From the NCBI RefSeq assembly GCF_954871325.1, contig NC_088777.1, positions 50,975,974 to 51,039,973 of the forward strand: DNA of 64,000 nt. The letters are read 5' to 3'. Under the pieces are notes generated by a model. That model was given only the letters and a program-made list of their open reading frames with translations, searched no databases and was not told where the DNA came from. Source of the stretch: Gordionus sp. m RMFG-2023 (Eukaryota > Nematomorpha > Gordioida > Chordodea > Parachordodidae). Positions 35,701 to 48,784 of the stretch are shown here, piece after piece; position 1 is the stretch's first letter; each line of letters begins with the position of its first letter. A program made the translations under genes and the position numbers.

Positions 35701-37356
35701 AAAAAATAACTAAGCGAAAACCATAATTTAAATTTTTTTTTAAATAGAGCTATAACACCCCTTTAATATGGTAAATACCAAATAGTGAAAATAGATTACA
35801 GGAAATATAATAGGAAAACTGTTATTTTATTTCTTTCAAATTTTTTTTTATAGATAGATAATATACTTCTTAATTGTGAAAAATTCGAGACTGGAACAAA
35901 TACTTCAAGATTTTTTGCACCTTAATTATTGGTCATATAAATTCATAAAATATCATTTATATTTTAAATATAATGTAATTTTTTTCAAATTTCCAAAATA
36001 AAATTTTTTTTTTGAAATAATTTTAAAATTTTTGAAAGAAACAACAAGACGTTGCAGTGCTAGAACAATTTCTCTTAGTAATGCCTCCTTAACTGTCGTT
36101 AAAAAATTTGCTATCTACTTTAATTCCAAATTCATTCTCATGGTTGTAGAGATTTATAAAAAAATTTTGTTTTTATACTGGTTAACAACTCCTTCAAAAA
36201 AATATAAAATTTTTGAAATTTCTCGAGCTAGAACCGTAATTTTTTTAATTAATTGATATGCTAAATTCTATCATCCACGGATTAATCAGAAGATCATAAT
36301 CTATTAATTATGATTTTAAATGTATAGGGATACAGCACTACTGAATGAAATAATTATTTTTTCTATTGGATAACGAATACGTAATATAATTTTGTAGATG
36401 AATGGCAATGTATAATTTATCAATATAAATGACGACTGTTGCTTTTGGAATTAATTTTCAACTTTTTATAAAACAAATTATTGAGTTTTTAAAGTTATAT
36501 AATAAAATTTGGTTATAAATCACAAAATGTTTTTTTAGATTTTAATTTTAATGTTATTATATTTCATGTCGGGCACTTTTTTTAAAATTAAATTACTATA
36601 AATTTATTATAATATAGGATTTAAGGCATACAACTTATATTATTTAATTTGAAGTCTATTAGATTAGTATTCGACTTTATCTACAATTTTGTATACAAAA
36701 TTATATGTCATTTTAAAAGGTTATTATAGAGCTAAATAAAATCTGAATTATTGCTCCAACTTATATTTAGATATTTGAAAATTAATAAAGTTCATTTAGT
36801 CAAAAATATACCATTACGCTCTTTATACTCATATCTTAGATAAGTAAGAAAGTAAAATTTCATTTTTTTCATATTGTATGCTGCCATATATAAAATTTTA
36901 AAAATATCTGAGGTGAGTAGAAAATCTTGGTTGTTTTGATATTTGATATGAAAATAAACCATTTATATTGTATAGTATTGTTAGCCCTATTTTTCACTTA
37001 TATATTTAATAAAATAGAAAATAATAGTTTAAATACTTGTCCTCCCTATAAGATGGACTATTTATATAAATGGATAATTAAAAAAATCATATAATTCATA
37101 AATAATGTCTTGTAAAGTAATTATTTTATAATGATTTATTTATAAGAATACTAGTAAAAACTTCTCTAAAAATTAATTGAATACTATGCATATATGCAAT
37201 TCAACCAAAATTTTGAAAAATATTTATAAGGAAGAAATGAGTGCTATACCTATACCATCTATATATATGATTTTTCTATAGCTGTCAAAATCTTTTCACT
37301 AATTTGTTCAAGAAATCTTGAACACAATATGGCCATAAAAAGTAGTGATTTAAAAA
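32721..37356. other. AT-rich spacer between the arms, no gene seen
   Basis: Single-copy relative to the duplication. A low-complexity block with many AAAGATTTT words in both orientations lies at about 35030-35330. Short open frames here (for example 36032-36256) lack motifs and look like chance. A slightly GC-richer patch with CGACT-type words at 33230-33350 is unexplained. Confidence 0.55.
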
Positions 37357-37576
37357 ATCGTCGGCCTAGAATTGGAGTGCTCCACTTGCGCAAATGTTTA
37401 AGATGAGTAAATCAACATAAAATAAAATATAGGAAAAGATTATATCTTTGGCAAAAATTTATATTTTTTATTCTAGTTTTTATTTTTATATATTGGGATT
37501 AAATAAGTTATAATCCACTTCCAACTAAAAAATTTTGATAATGACGAGTTGAGCACTCCAATTCTAGACCGACGAT
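37357..37576. mobile_element. MITE-like element, 220 bp, 30-bp terminal inverted repeats
   Basis: The left end reads ATCGTCGGCCTAGAATTGGA then GTGCTCCACT. The right end in reverse complement reads ATCGTCGGTCTAGAATTGGA then GTGCTCAACT. That is two mismatches in 30 bases. The interior is about 160 bp of AT-rich non-coding DNA. A short element with long, nearly perfect TIRs and no coding capacity is a non-autonomous DNA transposon by structure. No clear target duplication was identified, so the superfamily is open. Confidence 0.75.
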
Positions 37577-39180
37577 GTATGAAGATAATTCATACTTTAA
37601 AATATTTTAATTAGGTTAATTAAGTGACATTTTTTACGTAGATATAATATTTGAAAGATTTAATAAAACTATCTATAACGACGTAAGCTGTAAAATAAGA
37701 CCCTTATCAAAATTTTAAAAATATCCAAAAAAATATAAATTTTTTTTAGGAGATAATATTTTAAGCTTTTAAATACTCCTAGTTGATAATGTGTATTTAA
37801 TTAATATATATTTTAAAATTAATTATGGCAATTACCAATATAATTTAAATTCTTGACTAGTTTTAAAAAAAAATATTATATATATATAATTTAAATATGT
37901 ATCAATTATTTTTCGAAACCTATTATCCGAATATATTTTTTGACAATTAAAATTTAATATAAATTAATTTTCTAATAAAAAAAATGTTAGTCATATAAAA
38001 AGGGGATTATTATAAAAATATCTCTGAATTAAAACAAATCTAAAACATATACAGTTATTATTTCAAAATAATTCAAATTGAATTTTTTTTGTTTTAGGTA
38101 TAATATATAATTCGTTTGTTAGAATTATTATTTATTGGCATATTCATTATATAAAGCATTCAAATTTGGAATATCAAATCTATTAGAAATAAGTAGTGTT
38201 GAATATTAATCTTTGATTGTTTTTATTTGGAAGGAAGCCTGATGATCTCCCTCTATGCCATGGACTCACAGTGAGCCCATCTGGCGCTAGATATAAGTTA
38301 ATAGAGAGCAAAAGTTTTGTTGATTAGATTAGAAGTCTACAAATAGGAAAAGTATTAGCCCCGACCCGGTTGAAATTTAGCTTTTGCCTGGCCGAGTTTA
38401 GGCGAAGTCCTACTACAATATCACTTAAAAATAATCTAAATTCTGTCAAGTAAATTACCAAGTTATTTTGAACTAAACCTAGCAAAAAGATATTATTATA
38501 AAGAATCTCCAAATATTTACCATTACGATGCTTAACATAAAATAGCGAGTTTTTATTTAAATCCTTGAAATATAGTAACAATTAAACTCAATTCAATTGG
38601 AAATGAGCCTTACTCAGGTTGATCTATAAGTATATTTTATCCGTTAGATTATTCAGGTACCTCTATTAATATGACCTGCATCTATTTTTTGGCTATTAAA
38701 TTTCCTTGTATTTTCTGGACTAATGTTTTAGAAGCAAGTTCACTGATAGATCACTGAGGAAATTGCAGATGATTCTATTTTTATTGTGAATAGTTATTTA
38801 TTTAATTTTTTGAAGATTTTTGATTTTCTAGAATTTTATAACTAAACAATAACGAATTACAATAAATTATAATCATCTGATTTTGATAGGTCTAGGGTTA
38901 AAACTAGTGAGTGATACATCAACTCTCCCATGCGCCAATTGAACATATGTTTAGCACGGCGAAAGCTGTTTTGAGCACTAAGCGCCTCAAAATTTTGAAA
39001 ATCAATTGTTGCTAAAAATAACTAAAAAATTGTTACAAAAATATTTGATATATATTAATATATTATTTTTGTATAATTTGATTTATATTTTAATTATATA
39101 TAAATTTTTATAAGAAGATCTTATCTTGTTATATATTCTATTTATATTATATATAGTAGGAAAAAATTAAAAAAAATTTG
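37577..39180. other. AT-rich spacer, nothing firm
   Basis: Includes a patch of more balanced composition at 38230-38420 around CTCACAGTGAG (a short palindrome) and an 85-codon minus-strand frame (38324-38581) without recognisable motifs. No RNA gene was found. Confidence 0.5.
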
Positions 39181-39189
39181 TATATCATA

Positions 39190-39310
39190 TTTAATTTTTC
39201 AAGTAGCGAGTAATCCGTTTTTTTGAATAATTAGTAACGAGCGTTCTTTTTTTAGGTAACGTGTATCGGTAATGTGTTTCTGCTTTGTAGTAACGTTTAC
39301 AGCACTACTA
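39190..39310 (+). mobile_element. one end of a hAT-like DNA transposon
   Basis: Repeated GTAACG/AGTAACGAG words (AGTAGCGAGTAATCCG, AGTAACGAGCG, GGTAACGTGTATCGGTAATG, AGTAACGTTTACAGCACTA) lead to a tip that in reverse complement reads TAGTGCTGTAAACGTTACTA. Some animal hAT elements have CAGTGxTG tips followed by subterminal GTAACG repeats, as I recall them. The other end was not found, so this may be a solo end or a truncated element. Confidence 0.4.
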
Positions 39311-39387
39311 AATTCAAAATAATGTGAATGTAATAGAATTATTAATTAAATGGTCAACACTAACCCTATTTTTAAATAATACTTACT

Positions 39388-39886
39388 AAGGCCATTTCCA
39401 GAAAACATTTTTAAAATCAGTTATTGAGAAATGTTTCTAGCAATTTTTTATTTATTTCTCAACAACGGATAATATCTCGAATTACATTTTTTGAATAATT
39501 AATATTTAAAAAAAAACTGTTTATATCAATGAGGATCTTGGATCATCCTTTAAGATTTTACGATCAGCCCAAATTTGTTGTGTTTTCTGACACTTATTTT
39601 CCTCACTTCACAATGAATGTCTTAATTTATTTAATTCTTTGTTTTTTTCCCGCTCCTTACATGTTTTTTAAAATTTAATATAGTTTTTATATTATTATAT
39701 AGGTTAATTTTTATATTTTATTTTAATAATTTTTGGATATAATAATTTTTTATATATTTTTTAAAATTTATGTATCTTACAAAATAAAATTAGCATTTTA
39801 AATTTTTTTGGAAATTAAAAAAAATAATAACAGGAAATATGCCTCAAAAACCACCTTGGAAAACATTCTGCTTGGGAATGGCCTTT
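39388..39886. mobile_element. possible MITE, imperfect terminal inverted repeats
   Basis: AAGGCCATTTCCAGAAAACATT (39388-39409) is partly complementary to the right end near 39860-39886, which in reverse complement reads AAAGGCCATTCCCA then GCAGAATGTTTTCC. The roughly 500 bp between is non-coding. The inverted pairing is real but short and imperfect, so the call is tentative. Confidence 0.4.
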
Positions 39887-39889
39887 GAT

Positions 39890-42580
39890 GACCAACCAAA
39901 TAAATATTATAACTATCAAAAAAATGCAACCAAAAAAATAAAAGAACCTTCCAAAAGTCAATAGAAAACGAGAATTAATAAATAACTTGTCAAATAATTA
40001 AACACTTGTCAATGATTTTTAACTTGCCTATTTAATTAAAATATTGCCTATCAATAAAAGACCTAAAAATTGATTAATAAGTTAGAAAAAATTTAAATAT
40101 CTAACAAATAATTTTAAAAAAATTCATCTAATTCAGCGTCTACATGGAAGAAAATTTGATAGAGGCAAACTCCCAACAAAATCTACCCCTACCCCCCCTA
40201 AAAAATTCTATGCCCTTTGACCACGATATTCGTCAAATTACGATGTTTTAGTTAAAAAGAATTTTGTAATAAGCTATACGCAAAATAAAATTTTATCTAT
40301 AGTCCTATAGTCTAATAATAACAATTAAATCTCTTGCTAATAATCAATCTGCAATAGAAAAGCTGTTTGAGCCACTCCATTAGGATTAATCATTTAATAA
40401 GAAGATATAATCTGGGAATCTTCAATAACTTTAGATGTTTGCTAATTATTAAATAAAGAATATAGTTAAAATTTGTTTACTTATTGAAAATCAAATTTTT
40501 AATAATATTTATAGTATATCACACTAAAATTTTTATTAATTTATTATATTCTAATTGAATTTTTTATCAAAATTAATTATATATTTTAACATCTTTCAGA
40601 AAATTGACAAATAAAAATGATATTAATATTTTACATGTGAAATTGTAAAATATTATGGTAAAAAAATTAATAGAAGGGCTTAAAATAAAGAAAAAAATTA
40701 TAGTTTTCATTATTTGTTAATTGACAGATCAAATATCGAAATTAAAAAAAATATAATTCAAGTCAAAATCTTCCGCCCTCACCCCCCCCCCTCTCCCCCA
40801 AAAAATTAATACTTTTACCCTCAAAAAATATAAACCTCCCAAAAATCTATACTTACCTCCCAAAATGTCAATATATTATGTAGACATTTGCCTACTACCC
40901 ATCTGGGCCATGTAGTTCATCTAATATAAAAAAATAATTAATATTATTTCCAAATTCATGTTAAAAAAAATGGCCACCATGAGCCATTAATATTTTCTGT
41001 TATGGCATGATGTCAATATTTTTTTAAACTATCTACCAAACGGTTTGAAACATTATAATTTATTAAATAAGACTATATATTGATTGAAACATTTCTATGT
41101 TATCCATTCATATTGACTGGTTTTGAAAAATTAGAGTTTATTTAGCTGATAATTTTCTATATATTATTTACCAAAATGACAAAGAACTAAGCATAAATAG
41201 TATATTAGTTTTCAGAAGTTTCTATCTTTAATCAAATTTGGCCAATTTTATTCATATTAGCTAATTAATTTTATAAAAAAAACATTTATAAACAGTAATA
41301 AAATATTAAATAATATTAAAATAGCTACTAGAATTACTGCCATTAATTGATGGCCAACATTGGTTTATCTATTGATAAGAGCATAAAATTAACTAAGGGA
41401 AAAAGAATGTTTTAAACAAAAATTCGGGGCCGACAGGCCAGGCATAAGAAGGTTTATGATAGAACTCAACCATTAAATTAATATCTATCATTATTTACAT
41501 ATAGAGATAAGATAGTCCACTTAAATTTATTTTATTAAAAATATATTAATAAATATAAATAATAAATTTCATCCAAAAATTTTATATTAGACCCATTTTT
41601 TATTTTATCATTTTTCATTTGATAAATTTATTTTGGGCAAAGTTAACAATTTATTTTACTAATATAGGCTATTCCGTTTTCTTTTTCTAATAAAATAAAT
41701 TTTCTATGTATCTTATATTTATTAATAATTAAATAGCTGTAAATTATCCATGTTCAAATAAAAAATTTTTAGAAAAATATGATGGTAATGTAGTTGAACT
41801 TGATTAAAAAATCAACCTGAAAATACTTTTTTCCCCCATATATCAGATCTCACACATATTATTATATTTAAAATTAATCCCCACCCTCACGTCTCCAACT
41901 CCAATAACAAATTACATAGAATATAATACTTAAATTTGTTATGCATAATAAGTTTTAATCAAATCTTAAGACCCAATGAGGAAGAATAGCCTTCAACAAA
42001 AGTTTAAAAACTCTACAAAAATATAATTATGCAAAGTAATGAAAACCTACTAATCGTTATGCTTTAGTTATCTTATTGTGATAATTTCTAAGCATTTTAG
42101 GATAATATAACAAAAAAACAGAGATGACTGATTAGTAAAATTAATGAAAGTGCGCAAACTCAATATGATAAATATCCTTTAAATTCATTGAATATGCTTG
42201 GACTCAAGCCTCTTTACCCACCAAAATAGTGGGTAAGTATCAGATTCTTCCTTGCCTTAACCCATGATATCCAATTGCCTATTAACAAATAATTTTGTAA
42301 ATTCCTACATGATAAAACATGACCCTTCATTGATGATCTGATGATTACCCACTTCCAGAAACAAATTAGCAGAAGTACTGGTATATACCTATTATTACAA
42401 ACTGTGTTTAATCACTCTTTTTCAGAATTTAATTATCTGACCATCCATTATTTTCCTTGCTAATTAATTGATTGGCCAAGAATTCCTTGAACCCATTCCC
42501 TTAGTTAATTTACAATTAAAACTAAACCAAATGAGCTCATTGATACTATTGATATTCGTTTAAACTGCCTAATAACCCAA
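39890..42580. other. AT-rich spacer, no gene seen
   Basis: Contains a poly-C run at about 40783-40791 and two small adjacent hairpins at 42199-42237 (GCTTG-GACT-CAAGC and TACCCAC-7 nt-GTGGGTA). No mobile element ends or coding motifs were recognised. Confidence 0.5.
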
Positions 42581-42589
42581 CACTAGTTC

Positions 42590-43060
42590 CTGTTGAAGTT
42601 GTGCCGCCGAAGACTCTAATGTCGTTCATGTAAAGGTCAAATTGTTAGACATAATTTATGAAATTCGATTATATTGAGATCGGCTAAAATTCCATTTATT
42701 CTTTAACTGTCTGACCTTTTCAGATTTGATAGAAAACGCCATGAGTGGATTTCTGAAATTCCTTGGAAGCGAGATCAATTCCTGGTCTGAGATTACTCGG
42801 GCATTAATCTTTTGGCTCCTTCCAATCAAACTATTAACATTCATGAGAAAAAAAAGTAATTAAAAATAGCAAAATATTCTAATATTTTTTCATAATTTCC
42901 ATCCTATTAACACCTTTTTGAATCGCCTTTATCCTTTTTCAAGGAACTTGACTCTTACATTCATACTTACAGATGAACCTTCGCCAAGGTTTTCGCAAGT
43001 TAATTAGATTAGCTTTATGAATAGCCTCATCCCACAAAATTATTCTTTTAACATTAATGT
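42590..43060 (-). pseudogene. unidentified coding-like patch, possibly RT remnant
   Basis: Composition is less AT-rich than the surroundings. On the minus strand a 62-codon frame (42656-42844) contains SLPRNFRNPLMAFSIKSEKV. Just downstream in another frame lies FDLYMNDIRVFGG, which resembles the YMDDI active-site region of reverse transcriptases. Further upstream (about 42965-43060) a frame reads LWDEAIHKANLINLRKPWRR. The pieces could be a decayed retroelement or exons of an unknown gene. A plus-strand frame of similar length overlaps, so even the strand is uncertain. No firm function. Confidence 0.3.
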
Positions 43061-43169
43061 ACGTTATGCCTGCGTGTGTTTTTTTAAATATATATATATT
43101 TTTAGTGTTTTTAATGGTTAATTTAATATTATTATTTGTGATGCTGATGTATGATTATTGATCTTTGTA

Positions 43170-43192
43170 GTATTAAATAAATAAATAAATAA
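43170..43192 (+). repeat. short TAAA microsatellite
   Basis: ATTAAATAAATAAATAAATAA, about five TAAA units. Such runs are common 3' tails of LINEs, but no LINE body was identified directly upstream on the plus strand. Confidence 0.6.
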
Positions 43193-43439
43193 CATATAAT
43201 AAAGATTTTCCCGAGTTTCAATAATTTACCAAAAATATATAATTTAAAAAAAATAAATATTTATTACTATTTTTTTCTTCACTTACTAGTATGCATAAAT
43301 AAATAGGTATAAATATATAAATAAATTTTCCCCTCACAATTTTTGTTAAAAATTTAATTTAAAAATTTAATCTAAGAATAATTTAAATATCAAAATGGAT
43401 TTTAAGCTAAATTTTGCCAGACTAATGTTATTTTAATAT

Positions 43440-45925
43440 ATTTGTATATTTCATATTAGAATATGGAATTTATTAGGATTCCGAATCAGTTTTAAATCAA
43501 TTACTGAAGGTGAATTTTAAATTTGATTGGCAGGAAATACATTCCTTCCAACATGTAGAGAGCATGCTCATATATTTCAGAGAATTTTTGAGCAAAACAT
43601 TTAATTTTTGTAAATATATAAATTAAAAAAATACAATAATGTTTATGGTGAAAATTGTCTTATTTTTATAATGTAGATAATCATGCTGGAATTCATTCTG
43701 TCAAATCAAATTTTAATTATAACTCGCCAGTGGTAATTGGTTTAAAATTGAGAGATTCCAAATAATCATGCGAGGATTTTGGATTATTTCTCATTTCAGT
43801 TATCACAGAGTATATAATATATTTATAATTTATTTAACATACAATAATTCCCACACATATTTACTAAATAGTTTAACATATGTATAATCTAAAATTTGTA
43901 ATTAGATTTTTTTTTAAATATTAAATTTATATTATTTTGCATACGTAAGTCATTCCAATTTTTTTCTTTAAATATTTATATAGTTAAATATATATTATTA
44001 TAATAGTATACGAGTTTAGATAAATATCTTATAAGCCTTTGTTTAAAAGGTATACTTAGGGAATACTTTTATTTCTAACAAGTTATTAAACCAGTTCTAT
44101 TGGGTCAAATATGGCTAAATATTAAGGAATGTTATCTTATTCTAATATACCTATTCCGTTTTTAAGTGTAATTAGGAGCAAATTAAAGATTATAGGATGA
44201 TGGCTATGTTTGTTTTATTGATTACATAAAATTTTTGAACCTATATTTGGTTTTATAGGATTTATTAGTAGTTGGAGAGAATGGAATGTAGATTTTCTAA
44301 TGAATCTTTGCTTAATTTTTTTGTATTATTAATTTATTATATTATTGTGTTGTGCAGGGATAAAAAAGTTTCATAAAGATTTATATATATAAATTTGATT
44401 ATTCCTATTTTTTCTTCAGCTAATTAGGCTTTAGCATCCACAAAATCTCGAGAGAAAATTTATGTATGATTATTTTATAGAAGATTATTTCTAGACGTTA
44501 ACTGTCTGTTAGACACACCCTAAAGTTTGAATTAAGGCATGTATAAAAAATATATTATATTTGGAAAATTGGGATAGTAACGTTAGTTGAACCAAAATTA
44601 TTATTCAAAATTGACTATAATAGACCTTTAAACCCAACATAATAATATAATGTATTTTCTGTATTAATATATATCTCATAATTTAAAAATTTATTTATTT
44701 TTATGATTTATCATTTTAATATATTATATAAGTATAACAACTACCGTTATTTTTAACTTTATTAAAAAAAATATCAAATATTGATAGTATTAATATATCT
44801 TCTTGTTACATTTTTTAAAATTTATTTTCTTTAATGATTTATTATAAGTGTAACTATTACCTTTATTTGTAACTTTGTTTAAAAAAATACAAATATTAAT
44901 GCATATATATAGTCGCATTAGATAATGAATTAATTAGATAATAAATTAATTAGATAATATTTAGTGTATCTGAAAAGCACTGTTTATCAATTATTTAAAG
45001 GCCTTGAAAAGAATTTGACAATAATTCGCAAAATTTTACAAATTTAACTCAAATGTATAATTAATTCAAAATTTAAGAAAAAATGATATAAAAATTAATT
45101 CGACATGTTTTAATTTGTAGCTATTTAAAACATTTCATCATATTTTTCGATTTTTGTCATTTTTTTTCTTCTTCATGTTTTAGACACTGCTTAAATAAAA
45201 TTATTATTCTTTTTAATTACATATTGAGGAACTAAAATAAATATATCGCTTTTTAATCATAAAAACATTACGTTCTTGATTTCTTTGGGACGTTTTATTA
45301 TTTAGTAAAAAATTTTATTTTTTTTGAAAAGAATTAACGAAAAATATATCTAAGGTTAACTCTTTTTATAAGAAAGGTGAGGGTATAAACCTTACACCTT
45401 GTAACTTCTTTTATATCTTATCTGAGGATTAATAAATACTTATAAATATAAGGTCTTTTCCACCCGCTTGGGTCTTATATAAATTTTCTTTTAATTTGAA
45501 AGGTGAAACGTAAAATTTTACTTTCTATATAAATTTATTTAATTTTTGATACTTATTTCCATAGCCATTTTAGCTAAAATTTTAATAAAAAAATTAACAT
45601 TGATATAATCCTTCTGATAAACCTGTTCATTATGTACAATTAAAACATTGCACATTATAGAAAATGCTGATATTTTATGCAGGGTGTAATTAAACCAAAC
45701 CGAACCTTGAAACTAAAATAGGCCATTATATATTACAGACATCCAACTTTATTTGAACCTTTACATAAGAATATTTTGAAAGGAAAGAACCAAACATAAA
45801 TATGAATCGGTTTAATAATTTATAAAGGTATGACTTTATATTTATTTATCTAAAAATGCTAACTATAATTTTAAAAAAAAATTAATATTTTAAAAAAAAA
45901 TTAATATTTTAAAATTATACTATAA
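43440..45925. other. AT-rich arm B sequence, no gene seen
   Basis: Collinear with arm A 7.6-11.4 kb minus the 9.98-10.86-kb insertion. Includes a local tandem duplication of about 130 bp (listed separately). Confidence 0.55.
44645..44920. repeat. local tandem duplication, about 130 bp
   Basis: The segment TATTAATATATATCTCATAA...TTTTTATGATTTATCATTTT...AAGTATAACAACTACC is followed by a second version near 44790-44915 (TATTAATATATCTTCTTG...TTTAATGATTTATTATAAGT...AACTATTACC). Arm A (about 9115-9250) has a single copy, so the tandem copy arose in arm B after the split. Confidence 0.6.
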
Positions 45926-45929
45926 GGTT

Positions 45930-46563
45930 ATATATTTTTTTTTTTAAAATTAAAAAACTATCATATTGAATATAAATTTTATGATTCACATCAAATATAA
46001 AATAAAATAAAACAATATTATATAAAAACGGAGGTGGGACTACAAGTTCCCAAAAAACATGAGTAATTATATTTTAAAATTGTGATTTGAAGGTTTTGTT
46101 TTAAAAAATAAAATTCTTTAGGTTCTGATGTAAGGGCTCTTGTCTTATCCCCTATATTTTTTAAAAACTTTAAAGTTACGCTTGGCATATCCAAGGGAAG
46201 AGATAACGATCGGTGTAAAAATATAATTTGTGAATTTGGAATATTTCATTATTTTTCTTCTCGGCTATATCATCCGGATTAGAATTTAAATTTTTTGGGA
46301 AAGAAGATACGCATGTGAAGTCCCAAATTAAGGATTTCCCTAAAGACCAAGGCACGGAAGTTAAGCCATTTGGTCTTAAGCCATCATCTAACGATAAATT
46401 TGTAGGCTCCAGGATGTTTGGTATTCGGGCCCTGGTAAGAGAACGGCTAATAGCTAAATTAATTGGTGCATGCCTTGCATGCCTGCCTTGACTATATATA
46501 CAATTTAGACCATGTCTCCCTTTGGAGTCAACTAATATTTTACATTTGATGCATGTATGTTAT
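45930..46563 (-). mobile_element. REL-LINE copy, 5'-truncated, with 3' extension and poly(A)
   Basis: Bases about 46000-46563 match 5100-5667 of the 5.1-kb element (C-terminal tail and REL core), with roughly 95% identity by eye. In the sense direction the 3' UTR runs through the TTTTA repeats into about 55 further bases that differ from the 5.1-kb flank, then into a run of 12 A (seen as T at about 45931-45942). The 5' end stops at the start of the zinc-knuckle coding region. Arm A shows the empty site near 11,425. A short TTATAT-type target repeat is possible but weak. Confidence 0.8.
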
Positions 46564-46569
46564 TATATT

Positions 46570-48780
46570 ACTTAACTTTTATTTCTTATTCAGGTTTTGT
46601 AATTAAATAGAAATTAAACTTATCTTCCTTTAATTTCTGAATTCTAAAATATTTTGGTTTGATTTTTTTCTTTTTAAATCCTCTCGGAACAACCGGGATT
46701 TTTACACCACACCTTTGCTTAGCAGCCCAAAAGTTAAAATCTCCTAATATTGGTAAGTTTGCAATAAAATTTTAACCATAGGTAGTAATTTCGTATAGCG
46801 CAGTCTAGGTATAAAATGCCTCAGAGCCGATAGCATTTCTAGGATTTTCGCATGAGTGTTTGAAATATAAGGTAGAATAAATTTTTTTCCGAAAATAAAA
46901 TTTTATATTTATTTTATTTTTACATATTTTTTGAGATATAAGGTATATAAAAATTTTATTGGCATCAAAATTCCCATTTTAGGTCCTATTATTCGGTGTC
47001 CAAACGATCTAAAATAAATGGCTTTCTCATTTTTACTGATTTAAATAATTCTAGCAATTTTTAACAATTAAAAGGGTTCGGCCAAATCATGATTGATTTG
47101 ATATGAACATTTTTTTTTATTGATTGAAACCCCTAATAATTGATATTTATATTTAGAAAATTTCTAATACATTAAATTATTATCTATTGTAGTTTCTTTT
47201 TTCCCAACGTATATGCTTATCCAAATTAAATGGATTATAATTTACCATTTAAATAAAGGAAAAAATATTTACGAATTTTAGAAACCAAGTAAATATTTTA
47301 CAGAAATTTAAATAGCCCCCCCCCTTCCTTCCCACCGACATTTTCTAATCTTTTATTTACATACATAAAATATTTTTGGGCCTAAAAATATTTCACTTAA
47401 AAATTTATAAAATATTTATAAAAATATTTACAATTGACTAATGATATGCCATTTATTTAAACCCATGCTCGGCCCTTGAAACTTTGAAATCATAATTTAA
47501 TCCTAAGCTATACATAAAAAAAATTGAATGAAAAAATTACTAAATGATTTTATGATCATTTAAGATTTTTGACATTTGACAATATTTTTCCCAGCCGCTA
47601 TTAGCAAGTTGGAGGCTGAAAATTTTTTTCTACCATTTATGATATTTAATATAGAACAAATTTTAGAAAAATAAGGGGGTCGAAATGAAACTCATGTTTA
47701 TTTACCTATATCTCAGATTAAATCTTTTAATAACTTTCAACTGGACAATGCCCAAACCTTAAACTAAAATAAAACTAGATAGACTTTTAATTTTAAAATC
47801 TTGACACTATCAGGAAACAGATTACTACAAAAATGATTAATATTAAGCTGCCAAAATTTTATTTTAAGCGATTGGAATATTTTCAATTAATTCATTTATT
47901 CTTTTTCCCCTATGAGATTGAGTTACAAAATTATAAAATCGTAATTATTTATATTACCAGTTTTTAAGATTTCCGCTAAAGTGTAAATTAATCACAATTG
48001 AAATGATAATGATTGTGTGCATAATTTATAAAACCTCTATTCTATTATTAATTCAAGCAGTCTAAACTTAACCTGTTTTATTAATACAAACATACCTGAA
48101 CGATTAAAATACGTATCTAACACAAACTTAAACCATTAAAAAGATCTGTGAACCACGTTTAGCTATTCTGATAATAGTTAATTTTAATAAATAAGTTTTA
48201 GTACAACTATTGTTATTATATTTTGTATTTCACTATTTGACGTTTTCAATATAATTTAATAAAAGAAAATCTTAAAAAGATATTATAATTGTATAGAGTT
48301 TAAAAGAGAAAAATCATAAAATTTTACAAATTATCAAATCCAAGAAATTTTAATTTATTTTATTATAAAATTAAATAAAAATTTTATTAATTATTTATTA
48401 AAATTCCTATTCCATATTTTCTTTCGAATTTTTTAAAGTAAAAATAAAATATCTGATTCTGACACTATAAAAAATATTGCAACTATTCTAATAAAATATA
48501 TTATCGGTATTCTTTAGCCGAGCATATCTTGGTCTGTTCTTAACTGGAGTAATTAGATATAATGATTAAAAATACTATAATCAAACCAAGATAATCAACT
48601 AATTAACACTATTGGTAGATAAAATAAAAAGTGAATATGAACGTAGTATTATTTCATGAATATTTATTTTGATATTATATAGAGAGAGTAATTATAAATA
48701 ATATACAAACTAGTTTTAAAATAGGATAAATTTAAAAACCATGTTAAGAATATTTTAAAAATTAACATTTTCTCTAATTT
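46570..48780. other. AT-rich arm B sequence, no gene seen
   Basis: Collinear with arm A 11.4-13.28 kb at its ends. The middle (46.8-47.7 kb) is extra or too diverged to align. It contains a poly-C run near 47318-47327 and a patch of balanced composition at 46790-46870 that I cannot assign. Confidence 0.5.
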
Positions 48781-48784
48781 CATT

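Noticed and set aside
36032-36256. 74-codon plus-strand frame
   Set aside because: No recognisable domain; single-copy spacer; length fits chance.
38324-38581. 85-codon minus-strand frame
   Set aside because: No motif, no partner exons seen. It overlaps a more balanced-composition patch, so it was kept only as a note.
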